From Utricularia gibba (taxonomy: Eukaryota; Streptophyta; Magnoliopsida; Lamiales; Lentibulariaceae): a stretch of DNA of 64,000 nt. The notes beneath the pieces were generated by a model. The model saw nothing but the letters and a program-made list of their open reading frames with translations, had not been told where the DNA came from and ran no database searches. The stretch spans positions 4,301,001-4,365,000 of the forward strand of contig NEEC01000002.1 in NCBI GenBank assembly GCA_002189035.1, in the 5' to 3' direction. A program made the translations under genes and the position numbers. Positions 13,052 to 24,138 of this stretch are shown piece after piece; the first letter of the stretch is position 1, and each line of letters starts with the position of its first letter.

Positions 13052-13387
13052 ATTTAAGGTACCAGAGCATACACTCACAGCAAAGAAATAACGAAACTTC
13101 ACCTCAAAAGACAACTCCTCACAAATACTCACAAAGGCCAACATATATGAGATAGATCTTAAAGTCAAATGAGACAAATGAACTTTTAAACATTCGAATA
13201 TTTCTTCTAAAAATGGCAATAATGGTAAGCGCAAACCACAACAAAAATGCTTCGTGCTTAAGATAAATCCCGTTGGATCCACACGGTTTGGAATTTCACT
13301 CTCAATCAACTTATCCAGTTCTTTCTCCAAAATCTCATATTCATCCTGTATCAAGAATCTAGTTCTCAATTTTTTAGAAGTTTTCAT
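13052..13387 (-). pseudogene. Plant transposon-domain fragment carried inside the hAT element
   Basis: The open minus-strand frame reads from an ATG at 13387. After about 70 residues it contains CGLRLPLLPFLEEIF followed by LAFVSICEEL. The pattern 'G..LPL.PF....L......L.PN.W......ILC.EL' is common to the plant 'putative gypsy type transposon' domain (Transposase_28-like), and the fit is approximate: the usual PN pair is absent. The fragment lacks the rest of such a protein and ends in unrelated residues. I read it as captured or nested transposon sequence, not a functional gene. Confidence 0.45.
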
Positions 13388-14638
13388 CTACAGACTATAA
13401 TAATTTGACAAGGTATTTCAATTTGGAGCATAGATCAACAATCCACAGTGGAAACAAAATCACTTACCTTGTTTAAGTTAAACAATACTCCAAGTAGGTG
13501 GTGGGACTGTGGGGGCGTATGGTCGCTTTCGGTTGGGGGAGGAGGGAAGCGGTAAGAAAATTTTCTTACTAGATGGGTGGCAATTAGGTTTGTCTTAATT
13601 GACAGCATGGAGAGTGGGGACCGGGTTGGTGATGAGTACCGCTATGTATGGGTGCACGGGAATTTGGTTTAATTAACCAAATCATTACGCACAATGATAT
13701 CTCTACTTTCACAAGTTGTTGGCAATTACTATTATTGTTTTAAGGTGGGAAGTGTCGCTCAGTTGAATCGATGCGAACCCATGGTATAATTCTTTTGTAA
13801 GTGCTGTTTAACTATTCCAATTTTGAGGCACGTAGAACTGCTAATGTGGGCGATTGGTAAGAAAAACGCAAAATTCATAAATCTAGGCACTCATACCCAA
13901 AATTTGTCAATTTCACAAGTTTTAAAGTATTCTTAATTTTCATAAATATAAAAATACTTTAGTTTATAGTACTTTGTAAAATACTCTAATAAACTATAAT
14001 TAATATCAATATAATTTGTGAACTAAATAAATGAAATAAATGATTAAAATGATAAAATCATCACAATTGAAAATATATACAATTAAAATGATAAAACCAA
14101 TAAAGTTATTTTTTATATTTATTTTACATTTTAATATCAAACTTTTATATAATCTTTTGTAAATATTGTGTATTTTTCAAATTAAAATCAAAATATCATT
14201 TATTTTAATAGATAGCGTAAACTTTTTTCTAGACACCCATATTGACTTGTGGTTGTCTTGGAAGAACTTCTAAGACTATTCCTCGACTAACCACATCTGC
14301 TCATGTATGTGTCTTTTAAGGTCATCTGACACCATTTTTCAGACATCTAAATTTCTCATAAGTGTATTTGGGAAGGAGTATTTAAGAAGATTTTTTAGAC
14401 ACTCACTTTACTCGTGTGGGTGTGTGAAAAAAATATATGAAACAATACATATTTATTAATTTTTTTTAATTTTTTATTTCGAACCGTAATGCTGACACAT
14501 AGGTTGGAATCATCAGTTTCATGATTCCAAATATGTCAAATCGATGCGAAATCAAAACCGTATAGATATTGATCTCTTGGAACCGAACCCAACAAACCGT
14601 TGGTTCCGATTCGAACCGAACCCACCTCTAACTAGCAC

Positions 14639-15176
14639 ATATGAATTTGAAACTTAAATTTTAAAACAAACAAATTTTGGGCTTAATGAAAATTTAAACC
14701 CAAAAGTGAATCTATATAGATACAAGTACGGTGCATATAATCCAATAAAAAATAAAAAGCTGATCAATATTAAAAAGTGGACTGCAATCTATTTTGAAAA
14801 ATCAAAAATCCATTTATCGATTAACTAATAATTTGGTAAAAAACTCCCAACGATCTAGAAAATACTGATATAGAGTAAAAAATATATAATTGAAGATTTC
14901 ATATTTATTATTATGAAATTCATGTTTTACGTCAAAATATCAATAACAATACATCATGTTTTTAGATGAATACAATAGAATTTTATTTAATTTCTACATA
15001 TATGAATGGCTCTATATATATGGTTATATAGGTAACACAACTTTCACAAAATATCAATAACAATACATCAACTTTAGTAATTCATACATCGAACTGAAAA
15101 AGCAGCTGAATCGTTCCTGTAGATCAGATATTTTAGGAAGTTTTTAACATGTAACAACAACAGTTTAAAAATACGC
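14639..15176. other. Intergenic, AT-rich
   Basis: No gene seen. 'caataacaatacatca' occurs twice (14940-14957 and 15055-15070). The T5 run just below the tRNA 3' end (minus strand) belongs to the tRNA terminator. Confidence 0.4.
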
Positions 15177-15248
15177 CGCCGTCCGTGGGGATCGAACCCA
15201 CGACCACGTGGTTAAAAGCCACGCGCTCTACCACTGAGCTAGGACGGC
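15177..15248 (-). tRNA. tRNA-Lys (anticodon UUU)
   Basis: The 72-nt minus-strand sequence folds as a standard cloverleaf. The acceptor stem is GCCGTCC paired with GGACGGC, with discriminator G and no encoded CCA. The D arm is AGCTCAGTGGTAGAGC, the anticodon stem is CGTGG/CCACG around CTTTTAA with anticodon TTT, and the T arm is CGTGG GTTCGATC CCACG. The A box (TAGCTCAGTGG) and B box (GGTTCGATCC) internal promoters are intact. A run of five Ts three bases past the 3' end, on the minus strand, serves as the Pol III terminator. There is no intron. It decodes AAA/AAG lysine codons in the cytosol and looks functional. Confidence 0.96.
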
Positions 15249-16638
15249 TGGACATGACAGGATATTCACATAAGTTATAATAAACAAACTAGATAACATT
15301 CCAAAATAGTTATTAATGCATTCGATTTTGAACAAAAAAATTAAAAACTATAATAAAAACAAATCAATAGTATTTGAATTTTCATTAAATGAGTATACGT
15401 ATTTAAAATCTTTTTTGTATGCCTCATGATTACTTTCTCTCCTGGAAGTCCTATGCAATCGTCCCAAATTATCAAAATATGAATAAAAAAAATGAAAAAA
15501 AAACTAGAAATTTGGAGAAATCTTGAACATGAATTTATAACATCATGTGCGGCTTAAGTCTTATATAAAATCATTACTAGCATCATTACATCATCAGCGC
15601 AACAAGATAATCATCCAAATTCAATGCCAAAAAAATATACAATATATAAAAACAAAAGAAGGATAAATGAAAACATTTTTATGATATTTGAAATGTGATA
15701 TTCATTTTATTAAAATGTGAGATTGATGATTGCCATGATTTGTGAAATAAATAATAAAAGAATACGATCACATTAATGTAAGTTGAATGAATTGAAAATT
15801 GAAACCTTTTTGATCCTTTAAATCTTCCTGAATACATTTAGGGATCAATCTTCCTCCTCCTTACATCCAATAGGATACGATAGGAGCGGAGCCTCATCAC
15901 TTTTGCAACCCAAGGAACTACAAAATCGGTCTAGAATTCATCCATCTGTTGATGCAAAAGGAATTGTAAACCTAGACAACTAAGGTGTGGCTTAATTGAT
16001 CTCCATCCTGGTTTGATGCAAAAGTAATTGCTTGGCATGCTGATCGCAGAAACACACGTCTTCTCTGGTAGCATCAACGGGAGGGAGGGACCGCAACGTC
16101 TTCCCGCCATTGAACTCCATGAGCGTCTTCACGGCAGCCATAGATGTCTACTTTGGATGGTTCTTCCATCGGCGATCAAGGGTGTAATTACAAACATATA
16201 TTATCCCCTGTGTTGTCCTTCAATAAAGATTCTCATTGTTGTTACACCCCTCTGCACCACATCCTGCATTCATTCATTTGCACCACCCACACATGATGGT
16301 CTTTTCTCAAACACGAGAATTCGTTTCTTCAAGTGGGGGTTTGTTGTTTTTACACCGGATTTTTCTAAACATTTCAATGATGATTAAAGAAAACTTTAAA
16401 TAGAAAAACAAAGTAGTTACCCAAAAAAAAAAAAAACAAGAAAAGCCGGAGGTACTCACATACCAAAAAATTGATTTCACTATTGAAAAGATAAATAAAA
16501 TTCTAAATTTATATATTATCAAAATTGAATTTACAATGATATTTATCAAAAAATTGTGTTTATCATTCTTCCCTAGAAAATCTTCAAGAACGTTTTCTTT
16601 AATCAAGATTTGATTCTCTTTCCTTCCTTTTGCGTGTG
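15249..16638. other. Intergenic, nothing identified
   Basis: Upstream side of the tRNA gene. It holds short open frames on both strands (the longest at 16028-16387) with no recognisable domain, and a poly-A run near 16422-16435. I do not support a gene here. Confidence 0.4.
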
Positions 16639-16643
16639 TCTAT

Positions 16644-17804
16644 TGATGGTAATTCTGCAAGTGCATAGAAACCGTCAAAGTAATAAAATAAGATCGTATC
16701 CATAATGAATTGTTATTGGAATATTCTTTTCAAACAAAGATTCAAAAAGACCGAAAACAAGAAAAAGATTTGGTTTTGAAGAGAATAAGAAAGTGGCCTT
16801 GGATTTAAGATCCACCTTACTTGAAACTCGCCCTTGCGTGTGTGCAAACCTTGGGGGTGTTATTCTAAAGTAGTGCTACTCGGTGATAGTTATAGCACCG
16901 TCCCTTATTTTGTGGGATTATGGAATCAACCACGCCACCAGAGCCATTTCACCTCTTGTGATAACCCACATTTTCCCCACACCCGAATCTAACTTCTACA
17001 TCTCACACCTCGCAAACATATTAGACAGAATGTGTCTTACCAACGATGTCCGATTGAGCCCTTCTCCTTGGTACTTGAGGCCAACCTTTGATTCTCCCAC
17101 ACTCCCTTAGGGCTATATGGTACTAAAGATCACATTAGTAAAGAAAACGTTGCGAAAAACAAAATCAGACCTCAACTTAAATGTTGAAAAACATGGTAAG
17201 ACAGTCACACGCGCGGAACTTACGCAAGCAAGGCTTCACAATAGATCCTTAGCCGCAAGCGCTTACACGCGCATGCTTGACTCTAAACAACAAAAGTTGA
17301 TGAAAAACGAAAGGGAAGGAATCCAAAACATGCTAGACTCGACTCTAAACCCTAATTTGACTCTCTGGTCGTCCACCACTTCCTCTCTTCTAGGTCTTCG
17401 CGTTTGGATCTTTATATAATGGTGGGGATTTGTCGGGTTTTCTTGATGGTCTCACATCAAATCTTCTATCCGAATCTTCTAAGATTTGATACAAATTTTC
17501 TAGGATGAGATCCAAGTTTTCCAAGATAAGATGTGAATCTTATCTTATTCGAGAATCTTTGACCGAGTCTTCATTCGGATAGATCAAATCTTAGCCTCCA
17601 TCAAAGTAGCTCGAAAATCCTCCAAATTATTCTAAATTCGTCCTGAAAAATCACAAAACACACTTTCTCTCCAAAAAGATCAAAATAGTATGAAAGATAT
17701 AAAATTCTTCTAAAAACATAAGGGAAGTGAGATAAAAAGAATGTAAAACCCATCTAAGTGAATCCTAAAAAGTAAAAATATAAGTGACACAAAATCACTT
17801 ATCA
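16644..17804 (-). mobile_element. LTR family E, solo, perfect target duplication
   Basis: 1161-bp minus-strand LTR. On that strand it runs from TGATAAGTGATTTTGTGTC at 17804 to CTTGCAGAATTACCATCA at 16644. It is flanked by TCTAT at 16639-16643 and 17805-17809. It is collinear with the plus-strand copy at 30003-31195 over its whole length. No internal element sequence is attached, so it is a solo LTR. Near the 3' end it carries a form of the 'attccctgtg..tacgatc' block usual in plant gypsy LTRs. Confidence 0.9.
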
Positions 17805-18607
17805 TCTATTTGAAACCAAGAAATGGTTTCATTCTGGAAAAATGAAGAAAATGTTAGAACAAAGTTTTAAGAATCTCAAGAGTCAAGAGCAGCTCGCTCA
17901 TAAATCTTCAACAATTCTTGTTTCAACCAAAAATAGAGTTGATCTCGTTTCATCTATGTGACTTCCCTTGTAGTGTTATATTTCTCACCATAGCTTCAAG
18001 GAATAGTGATATGCCATGTTGAAATATTGTATTGGAAAATTAGAGTTGACAATCCCACATTGCTAGTTGAAATCCATTTCAACTAATTTATGTGAAAAGC
18101 CAAGTCAATATCTTTGATGAGATTGAGAATGAGTTGGGGCTCGCGTGCACATTGAATTCTAATTTATTAAATCGAATTGTGCTTCCAGAGAACTACGTGC
18201 AAGAGGAGTGCAAATCTACCTCAAAAGGCTCTTGCATATGTGCAGTCTAAACACACGTCTTGAATAGCTTTTTGAATTATGTGAATCATGAAATCTTTTA
18301 AGACAATGTTTTGCGTGCCTGGGAAGATTTTAATCTTTTATTCTTCTTTGTGTTCGATTTACAACATGCAAAATTGTGTTTAGGTAAAATGTTAGACATG
18401 TATCGAGGGAGGGGCTTTAGAAGAGTCATGAGGTATCGAATACCCCGCTTCCTCTTCTTATGGCCGCAAGGCTCTTGATGTCCCTTTACCTCAAGGGAAT
18501 GACAACAACTAATTCTCCTTCTGCTTAAAAACCAAGGTATATCCATGGGTTCCTCTGGGATGGGAATTTGGTGAAAAGAATTTTTGGCAATCGGAAGAGT
18601 GAGTATT

Positions 18608-18634
18608 GTTGGGTTGGGTTGGGTTGGGTTGGGT
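18608..18634 (+). repeat. (TTGGG)n repeat, possible G-quadruplex
   Basis: Five GGG runs separated by TT in tandem. The strand polarity resembles a G-rich telomere-like unit but the unit is TTGGG, not TTTAGGG. Five closely spaced GGG runs can fold as a G-quadruplex. It lies about 1.5 kb upstream of the MAKR start codon. Confidence 0.8.
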
Positions 18635-19305
18635 GTGATGATACCCTCTCTCCCTCCCTCCGTCCCTAGCTTGGGGATGGCCGTACATGTCAGAGGAGTT
18701 AATGCCTCCCTCCTCCTTTTTATCAACTACGCAGTAAGTGGCAACAGGAGGGAGGGAGGGGAGGGAGTGGTCCTCTCGCAAGTTTCATCAACCAGCCCCA
18801 GCCCCACCCCCATGACCATACTTATTGCACTTGTCTCTGTAACAAAGATGTTTCTCCTGGCCTCCAACAGTCGCTAACTATTGCATCGCATCTTTTTTTC
18901 TTTTTTCTTTGTCGCCTGAAATGGGTTGTATTTTTTACTATCCCTCGGTGAAATGGCCACCATGGGCATCTATCTCACATGGGGATGGCCTCCAAACTTA
19001 CTTGCTGAGAGAGAGGACAATTCCCCCACTGGGTCCCGGAGTCGCACAAAAATTTTCAGTTTTACTGGGAGGGGGCGGGGGGGCGTAAAGTCTGAATCCC
19101 AGGTACGGAAAGGAAAAGAACAGGGACCATCCCATTCTATTATTACAACAACACAAGTCTTATAGAAATTGGAGGCTGCTTTAGACAACAAAATGACAAT
19201 CGAGATTAACTTGTATGGGGCCAAAAGACAGGCATTATACTCGGCGGCATCTCAAAAGCACCATGCCCTGCCCTTCCAAACCTTGGCTTTTAGTGACCTC
19301 CAAAC

Positions 19306-19339
19306 AGTCACACTCACACTCACAGTCACACTCACAGTC
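19306..19339. repeat. Compound (CACACT/CACAGT)n microsatellite
   Basis: Short tandem run 'cagtcacactcacactcacagtcacactcacagt', about 34 bp, in the upstream region of the MAKR gene. Simple slippage repeat. Confidence 0.7.
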
Positions 19340-20095
19340 GCTACGATTAATCTATATTTCTCTGCTTTCCCTAACCTTTTAATCAGCTTTTGATCTGGGC
19401 AAAACAGAAAGAATGGGATCCTTTTAGGCCAGGGAACCGTTTTCGATGGGGGCCTTCTTCTCCATCTCCAATTCAATTCATACTTAACCTGCCCCATACA
19501 CACACAGACCAGAAGCATAGGAAGGACTAAAAAAACTACATTGTAGCTGTGTGTTGTGTGTGTGAGTGTGTTTAACGGATGAAGTTTATAGGACCACTGA
19601 GATCTCAAGAGTTAAATAGCAAAAGTAAATAAAGAAAAATCCTTTTTACATTTGACCACATTTGGGAGTCGTATCTCTTTCGATGGAGTTAGTTGCTCTG
19701 CACTGCTCTAGTAATCCATTACTGGCTGGCGTGATTGTGATGTACCAGTTTTTGGGAGATACAAATATTAAATGCGGTGCTGTGAAAGAGTAAGAGAAGG
19801 AGAAGTTTGGTCCCAAATCTCAAAGAGCAGCAGTATTCAGTATAGATGATGCATGTGGTGATTCGGAAGAAAACTGATGGGATGGGGAAAGATGTTAGTA
19901 GTTTTTCTTTTACATAGCTTTTTGCCTGACTTGGAGCCATTCTCCCTTCTGAGAATGCTGCTCTGCTTCTGCTGCCCACCTTTTTCTTCGTAAGCTCATC
20001 TTTCCAGCATCATCTTCCACCATACAAACTAACTACCTCCGACATACAACACTCCCACTCAAATCTACACGCAGCTGCCGCGCTCCACTTTGTTT

Positions 20096-21151
20096 ATGCA
20101 TATGGCACTGAATCATCATGAATGGGGTGGTGATGGAGAAGACGAAGACTACATAGACATGGAATTGGGTTCTTCCTCGAGCAGAGAGTTTGAGTTCAAA
20201 ATGGACTTCATACGCCATGACAAGGAAACCGCCACTTATCCAGCAGATGAGCTTTTCTACAAGGGGAAACTCCTCCCTCTCCTCCTCCCTCCACGACGGC
20301 TCATGGTTCAAAACCTGCTCCGCCCATCTGCCGACGCCCACGGCGTCGCTGCTTCCACAGCATTGGATAATATTTCTTCAGAGCCAGAGCCGGAGCCAGA
20401 TTGTTATAGCTTCTCAATGCCGCTAAATGTTTGCCCCACAGCTCCATGTAGTAGAAGCTCCTTGAATTCACCGTTGGATATTTCTCCATCAGAATCCTCC
20501 AGGGTTAGCTGTGAGCTGAACCCTGATGAATATTTTGAATGGTCCACTGAATTAAGCAGCTTCATCAACATCAGTGATCGTCACCCCTTAAGGAAGCCAT
20601 GGTCGAAGAAGCTCAAGCTGATCAAGTACTCCCATCTAGGGCAGAAGCTGAGAGCCTCGAGAGCTTACCTGAAATCATGGTTCGCCAAGTCTGCTTGTTC
20701 CGACAAGATCTCAACCGAAGGTAACGCAGAGAGCGTCCCTGAACATGAAAAACTGCCCCAGGAAGAGGAGGGGTTGCCAAGTAAGTACACCAAGGTTTTC
20801 AAGAGAAAACCGTTCGGGAAAATTGCAAGTGCCCCTTGTCCACCTGCTGCAGCGATAGCTTCCATAATCAAGAATGTGGATAAAGACGGCAACTTGGAGG
20901 ACAACAGCCACCGAAGATCGTTCTCCGGCGCGATTAAGCGGCATTCTCCGAGCAAGTGCTTGTCAACGTCCTCATCTAACTCTTCCTCCTCCTCCTCCTC
21001 CACGTCTTCCATCAATTCAAACGGGTTTCATGAATTACAGCTTCTAAGGCGAAGCACAAGTATCACTGAGATTGAAAGCTCCATTGAGGCAGCCATTGCT
21101 CATTGCCGAAAGTCTCAACACGTCGTTGACCCTGAGCCCCAGACGAGTTAG
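20096..21151 (+). CDS. MAKR-type membrane-associated kinase regulator (MAKR3/4-like)
   Basis: Intronless gene of about 351 residues. Near the N-terminus it has GEDEDYIDMELGSS, then EFEFKMDF, then a conserved block with ADELFYKGKLLPL and PPRRLMVQNLL. These are hallmarks of the BKI1/MAKR family of plant plasma-membrane proteins, which restrain or relay receptor kinase signals. A basic stretch (KPWSKKLKLIKYSHLGQKLRASRAYLK starts near residue 165, quoted only in part here) suits membrane binding. The C-terminus has a serine run and SSIEAAIAHCRKS, like the kinase-interacting tail of BKI1 and MAKR proteins. The in-frame TTG at 20090 is not a likely start; ATG at 20096 or 20102 (giving MALNHHEW) is. 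The family call is firm, the subgroup number is not. Confidence 0.88.
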   Translation: MHMALNHHEWGGDGEDEDYIDMELGSSSSREFEFKMDFIRHDKETATYPADELFYKGKLLPLLLPPRRLMVQNLLRPSADAHGVAASTALDNISSEPEPEPDCYSFSMPLNVCPTAPCSRSSLNSPLDISPSESSRVSCELNPDEYFEWSTELSSFINISDRHPLRKPWSKKLKLIKYSHLGQKLRASRAYLKSWFAKSACSDKISTEGNAESVPEHEKLPQEEEGLPSKYTKVFKRKPFGKIASAPCPPAAAIASIIKNVDKDGNLEDNSHRRSFSGAIKRHSPSKCLSTSSSNSSSSSSSTSSINSNGFHELQLLRRSTSITEIESSIEAAIAHCRKSQHVVDPEPQTS

Positions 21152-21598
21152 TTGATGTATTGTGAGAAAAATCCAGTCTTTGCCCAATATCCGCATTCAT
21201 TAAGTCTAGAAAATGGATCATTCATTGATTCGTGTCTCTCGTATTAGACATAATGATCAAATTCGGCAACCTGCAGAATCCAAGAAAAGGCATGGCTTGT
21301 TCACACAGGGCCTTAATTTGTCATATGGGCTACAAATCCGTACTTTTATATATATAAACAAAAAAAATAGAACAAATCTGGAGATTTTTCGGTTTTTTTC
21401 TCCCCTTCTTTTTGAACATGGTGTTACAGCACTTTTATATATAATCTTGTTCTTTTTGGATTGTGTTTCCCTTTGACTTCATTCTGTGTAAGCGACGATT
21501 ATCAAAGTCTATAGACGTTATCAATGGACAAAATGGAGAGATCTCTAATTATTTGTAATCTGTCATTTCTTTTGAAGATAACAATAGATACTTAGATA

Positions 21599-21880
21599 GT
21601 GTTTGGTTGATGGAAATGAAATAAAATAGATTTAATTTACTTGAGTTTACACAAAAATAATGTAATGAGATTAATTTTTTATATTGTGTTTAGTTATTAA
21701 AATTAGAAATGAGATTAAGTGGTGTTAAGTAAAGTAAAGAAGGATGTGGTTTTAAATAAACTCATGTACATGACATTAAAAAAAATACATGTAATTCCAA
21801 ACTTATTGAAAACTACCAACTAAACATCCTATAATTTATAATACTACTTTTAAATCCATATAATCCCATCAACCAAACAC
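21599..21880. mobile_element. MITE of about 280 bp
   Basis: Perfect 15-bp terminal inverted repeats, GTGTTTGGTTGATGG at 21599-21613 and its complement at 21866-21880. They enclose 252 bp of AT-rich non-coding sequence. It lies 450 bp downstream of the MAKR stop codon. I could not settle the target duplication, so the superfamily (PIF/Harbinger-like or other) is open. Confidence 0.72.
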
Positions 21881-23526
21881 ACAATAGGTAATTATAGTAC
21901 TCCACTAATTAATTATCCACTTACTAATACAAACTTAAATGAGTGGAGTCATTCAATGAAATTAGATTTAGATTGTAAGGATAAATTGGACTCTGTCACT
22001 AGTGAGATCTTCATACGTAAATATGATTGTCCCAATATTAGATCGTGGCAAGAGGCTGATAGCATGGTCCATTACTCACTATTACATGATATTTCTAAGA
22101 AAATTTAATTCCTATTTTTAATAAGGTAGTTACCGCATGTGAGATGTTGATTTCTTTTAAACTCATTTTAATGATCGAGGCACCTCGATTACATTTCGTC
22201 TTTTCAAAGAGTTGTTTGTATTGGAACAATGAAAAATGGATTTCGTGAATTCACTGGTAATTGCTCTTTTTATCATTTCTCACTTACTGTTTTGCATAGT
22301 TCATATTACTATTTTGATAATCATTATGCTGTTATTCATTGGTTAATTCAATTAGCAAGTGTGTAATGTCATATTATCAATGGTAATGGGTGGTTGACTC
22401 TTGTGCAAAAGCTCATATGATATAAAAGCAAGCTTATATGATATAAATGTCAATTCCTTTTATTCTCAAATTTTAGCTATCTATTCCAAAGTGTAGAAAG
22501 TTTTTTTTCATGCACTATATGAGATGTTTTTTTTAGACAATGTGATGAAATAATGAATAAAACTGATTGTCTTTCTCTTAATCCAATATTGCATAAATCT
22601 TCCTCTTTATCATGACATTTACATATGGGTCATGTCCCATCTCATGTTGAACGTCATTTGATTTTTTCTTGTAATTTAGGTTATCACCATTGTGATTTTT
22701 CAGAATTCACTAATATCCTTATGCTACAATTTTCTTTAAGTCAAAATTGTCCCTTGAGCATGTTTGTCTTCCATTGGTGAAAGATATATATGGGTCTATT
22801 GATAAAACTTTTTATCTTTGTTTGGTATTCAGTCATAATCCTATTTTCCTATTGCCTATAGGTTGGATGAAATTTTTTGGTAAAGGATTAAGGAAATTCT
22901 TTTTTTAATCAGATTACTATTTCATCAAATTAAATTCTCTTGTTTGCTAAAGAAAAAGCATTGAGTATTTTTCTTATTTTTTTTTATAGAATTCTAGTTA
23001 GTCGAATCCTTTGTTGAGTTCTATTCTACCTCTAAAAAAATATGGAAGCAACTAACTGAGTGTTTGGTTTTGATTTTAGTTGTAAACTCAACTAAGTTGG
23101 TGCAACAAAATGGATGTCTTTAAGTGTTTGGATATACCAAACAATGTTGAGTTGAACTCAACAATTGCTGGATCCAACTTATGCTAGAATAACTAATTAC
23201 ATAAATATTCCTGATTTTCCAACAAAAAAAATATTTTTTATACTTCAATCCTAATGCCTGTCATTAGAGTTCCATTGGTAGCATTTCCATCCAAGTTCTA
23301 TAGTTGTTGATTCGATTAGAAAATTACAAGATGATTCAAACTGTTTATGTTTGATTTAATGTCCTCTAGTACTTGTATTCTTTTGAATAGAGTTATTTTC
23401 CAGATCTGAATTAGATTTTCAAATTATTTTAGGTTTACACATGACGTGTTTTTTTGGTTATGCCTTTTTGTTCATCTTCAAAGATAAGGAAATTCTGATT
23501 AGTTTTAGGTTATGCGTTATGCTAAG
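21881..23526. other. Intergenic, nothing identified
   Basis: AT-rich with many T runs. I see no gene, RNA or bounded repeat. 'gtgtttgg' phrases at 23060 and 23124 resemble terminal motifs of small DNA elements, but no matching inverted partner is convincing. Confidence 0.4.
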
Positions 23527-24138
23527 TGTCATTTTTAGTTGTTTATAATGTATTATTAGGTGTTAATATAGTATTTAGTCGCCCAAATTAAGTGTCTTAT
23601 TGTTAAGCATTTGATTTTATTAGAAAATTCATTTTTTTCTATTTTGTATATATTTTCTTTGTCTTTTTCTTACACTTTGACCAAGATATGTCAGGAGAAG
23701 TATGAGGAGTGATATAAAAGTGAATTAGAACACTTATTTTAGGTACTTTTCATCTTTTGACACTTTTTTCTTATACTTAGAAGTTTTGGGTTCTTCCTCT
23801 TCTCCAAGAGAGGAAGAACACTTAGATTTCATTTTCGATTCTGTTTTTATGGCTCTTTGTGGCTAAACCCTTTTAGTTTCGGGGAGTAGATGAAGTTTCC
23901 TTCCAAGTCTTGAGCACTAAACTTGATTCTTCATTGAATTCACTTCAGATTTTGCATACTTCCATACATCTTGTTGCAGCCTTTAACGACTCATAGTCAA
24001 GGTCCATGAGTAGTAGGTCACTCCTCGTGGGTCTTGATAAAGAGCAAGGTGAAGAGCACCAACTTCAACCCTACCGGTTCGAGGGAAGTAGTGAATTGTT
24101 TGTGGTCGAGATACCGCGACAGTAAATAGGTAGTGACC

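Larger units (their letters stand above)
11493..14630. mobile_element. hAT-family element, 3.1 kb, non-autonomous
   Basis: It begins TAGAGGTGTGTCCGGTTC and ends with the inverted equivalent GAACCGAACCCACCTCTA. It is flanked by the perfect 8-bp duplication ACTAGCAC at 11485-11492 and 14631-14638. An 8-bp duplication with TAGAGGTG ends is typical of plant hAT elements. The subterminal regions are dense in 'aaccg/cggtt' motifs (11510-11690 and 14480-14625), a likely transposase-binding array. No hAT transposase is encoded. The inside holds an AT-rich degenerate tandem array, a foreign minus-strand reading frame and two related AT-rich blocks. The perfect duplication suggests a fairly recent insertion despite the eroded interior. 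Confidence 0.88.
17810..20095. other. Intergenic and presumed promoter region of the MAKR gene
   Basis: There is no gene I can support in 2.3 kb. It is less AT-rich than the flanks from about 18.4 kb on. It contains a G-run repeat (18608-18634), a 'ggagggaggg' block near 18749, a C/A-rich microsatellite (19306-19339) and pyrimidine-rich patches near 19970-20080 that suit a 5' untranslated region. Confidence 0.4.

Noticed and set aside
13007-13057. C-terminal end of the minus-strand frame in the hAT element
   Set aside because: The last residues do not belong to the recognised domain pattern, so I ended the feature at 13052.
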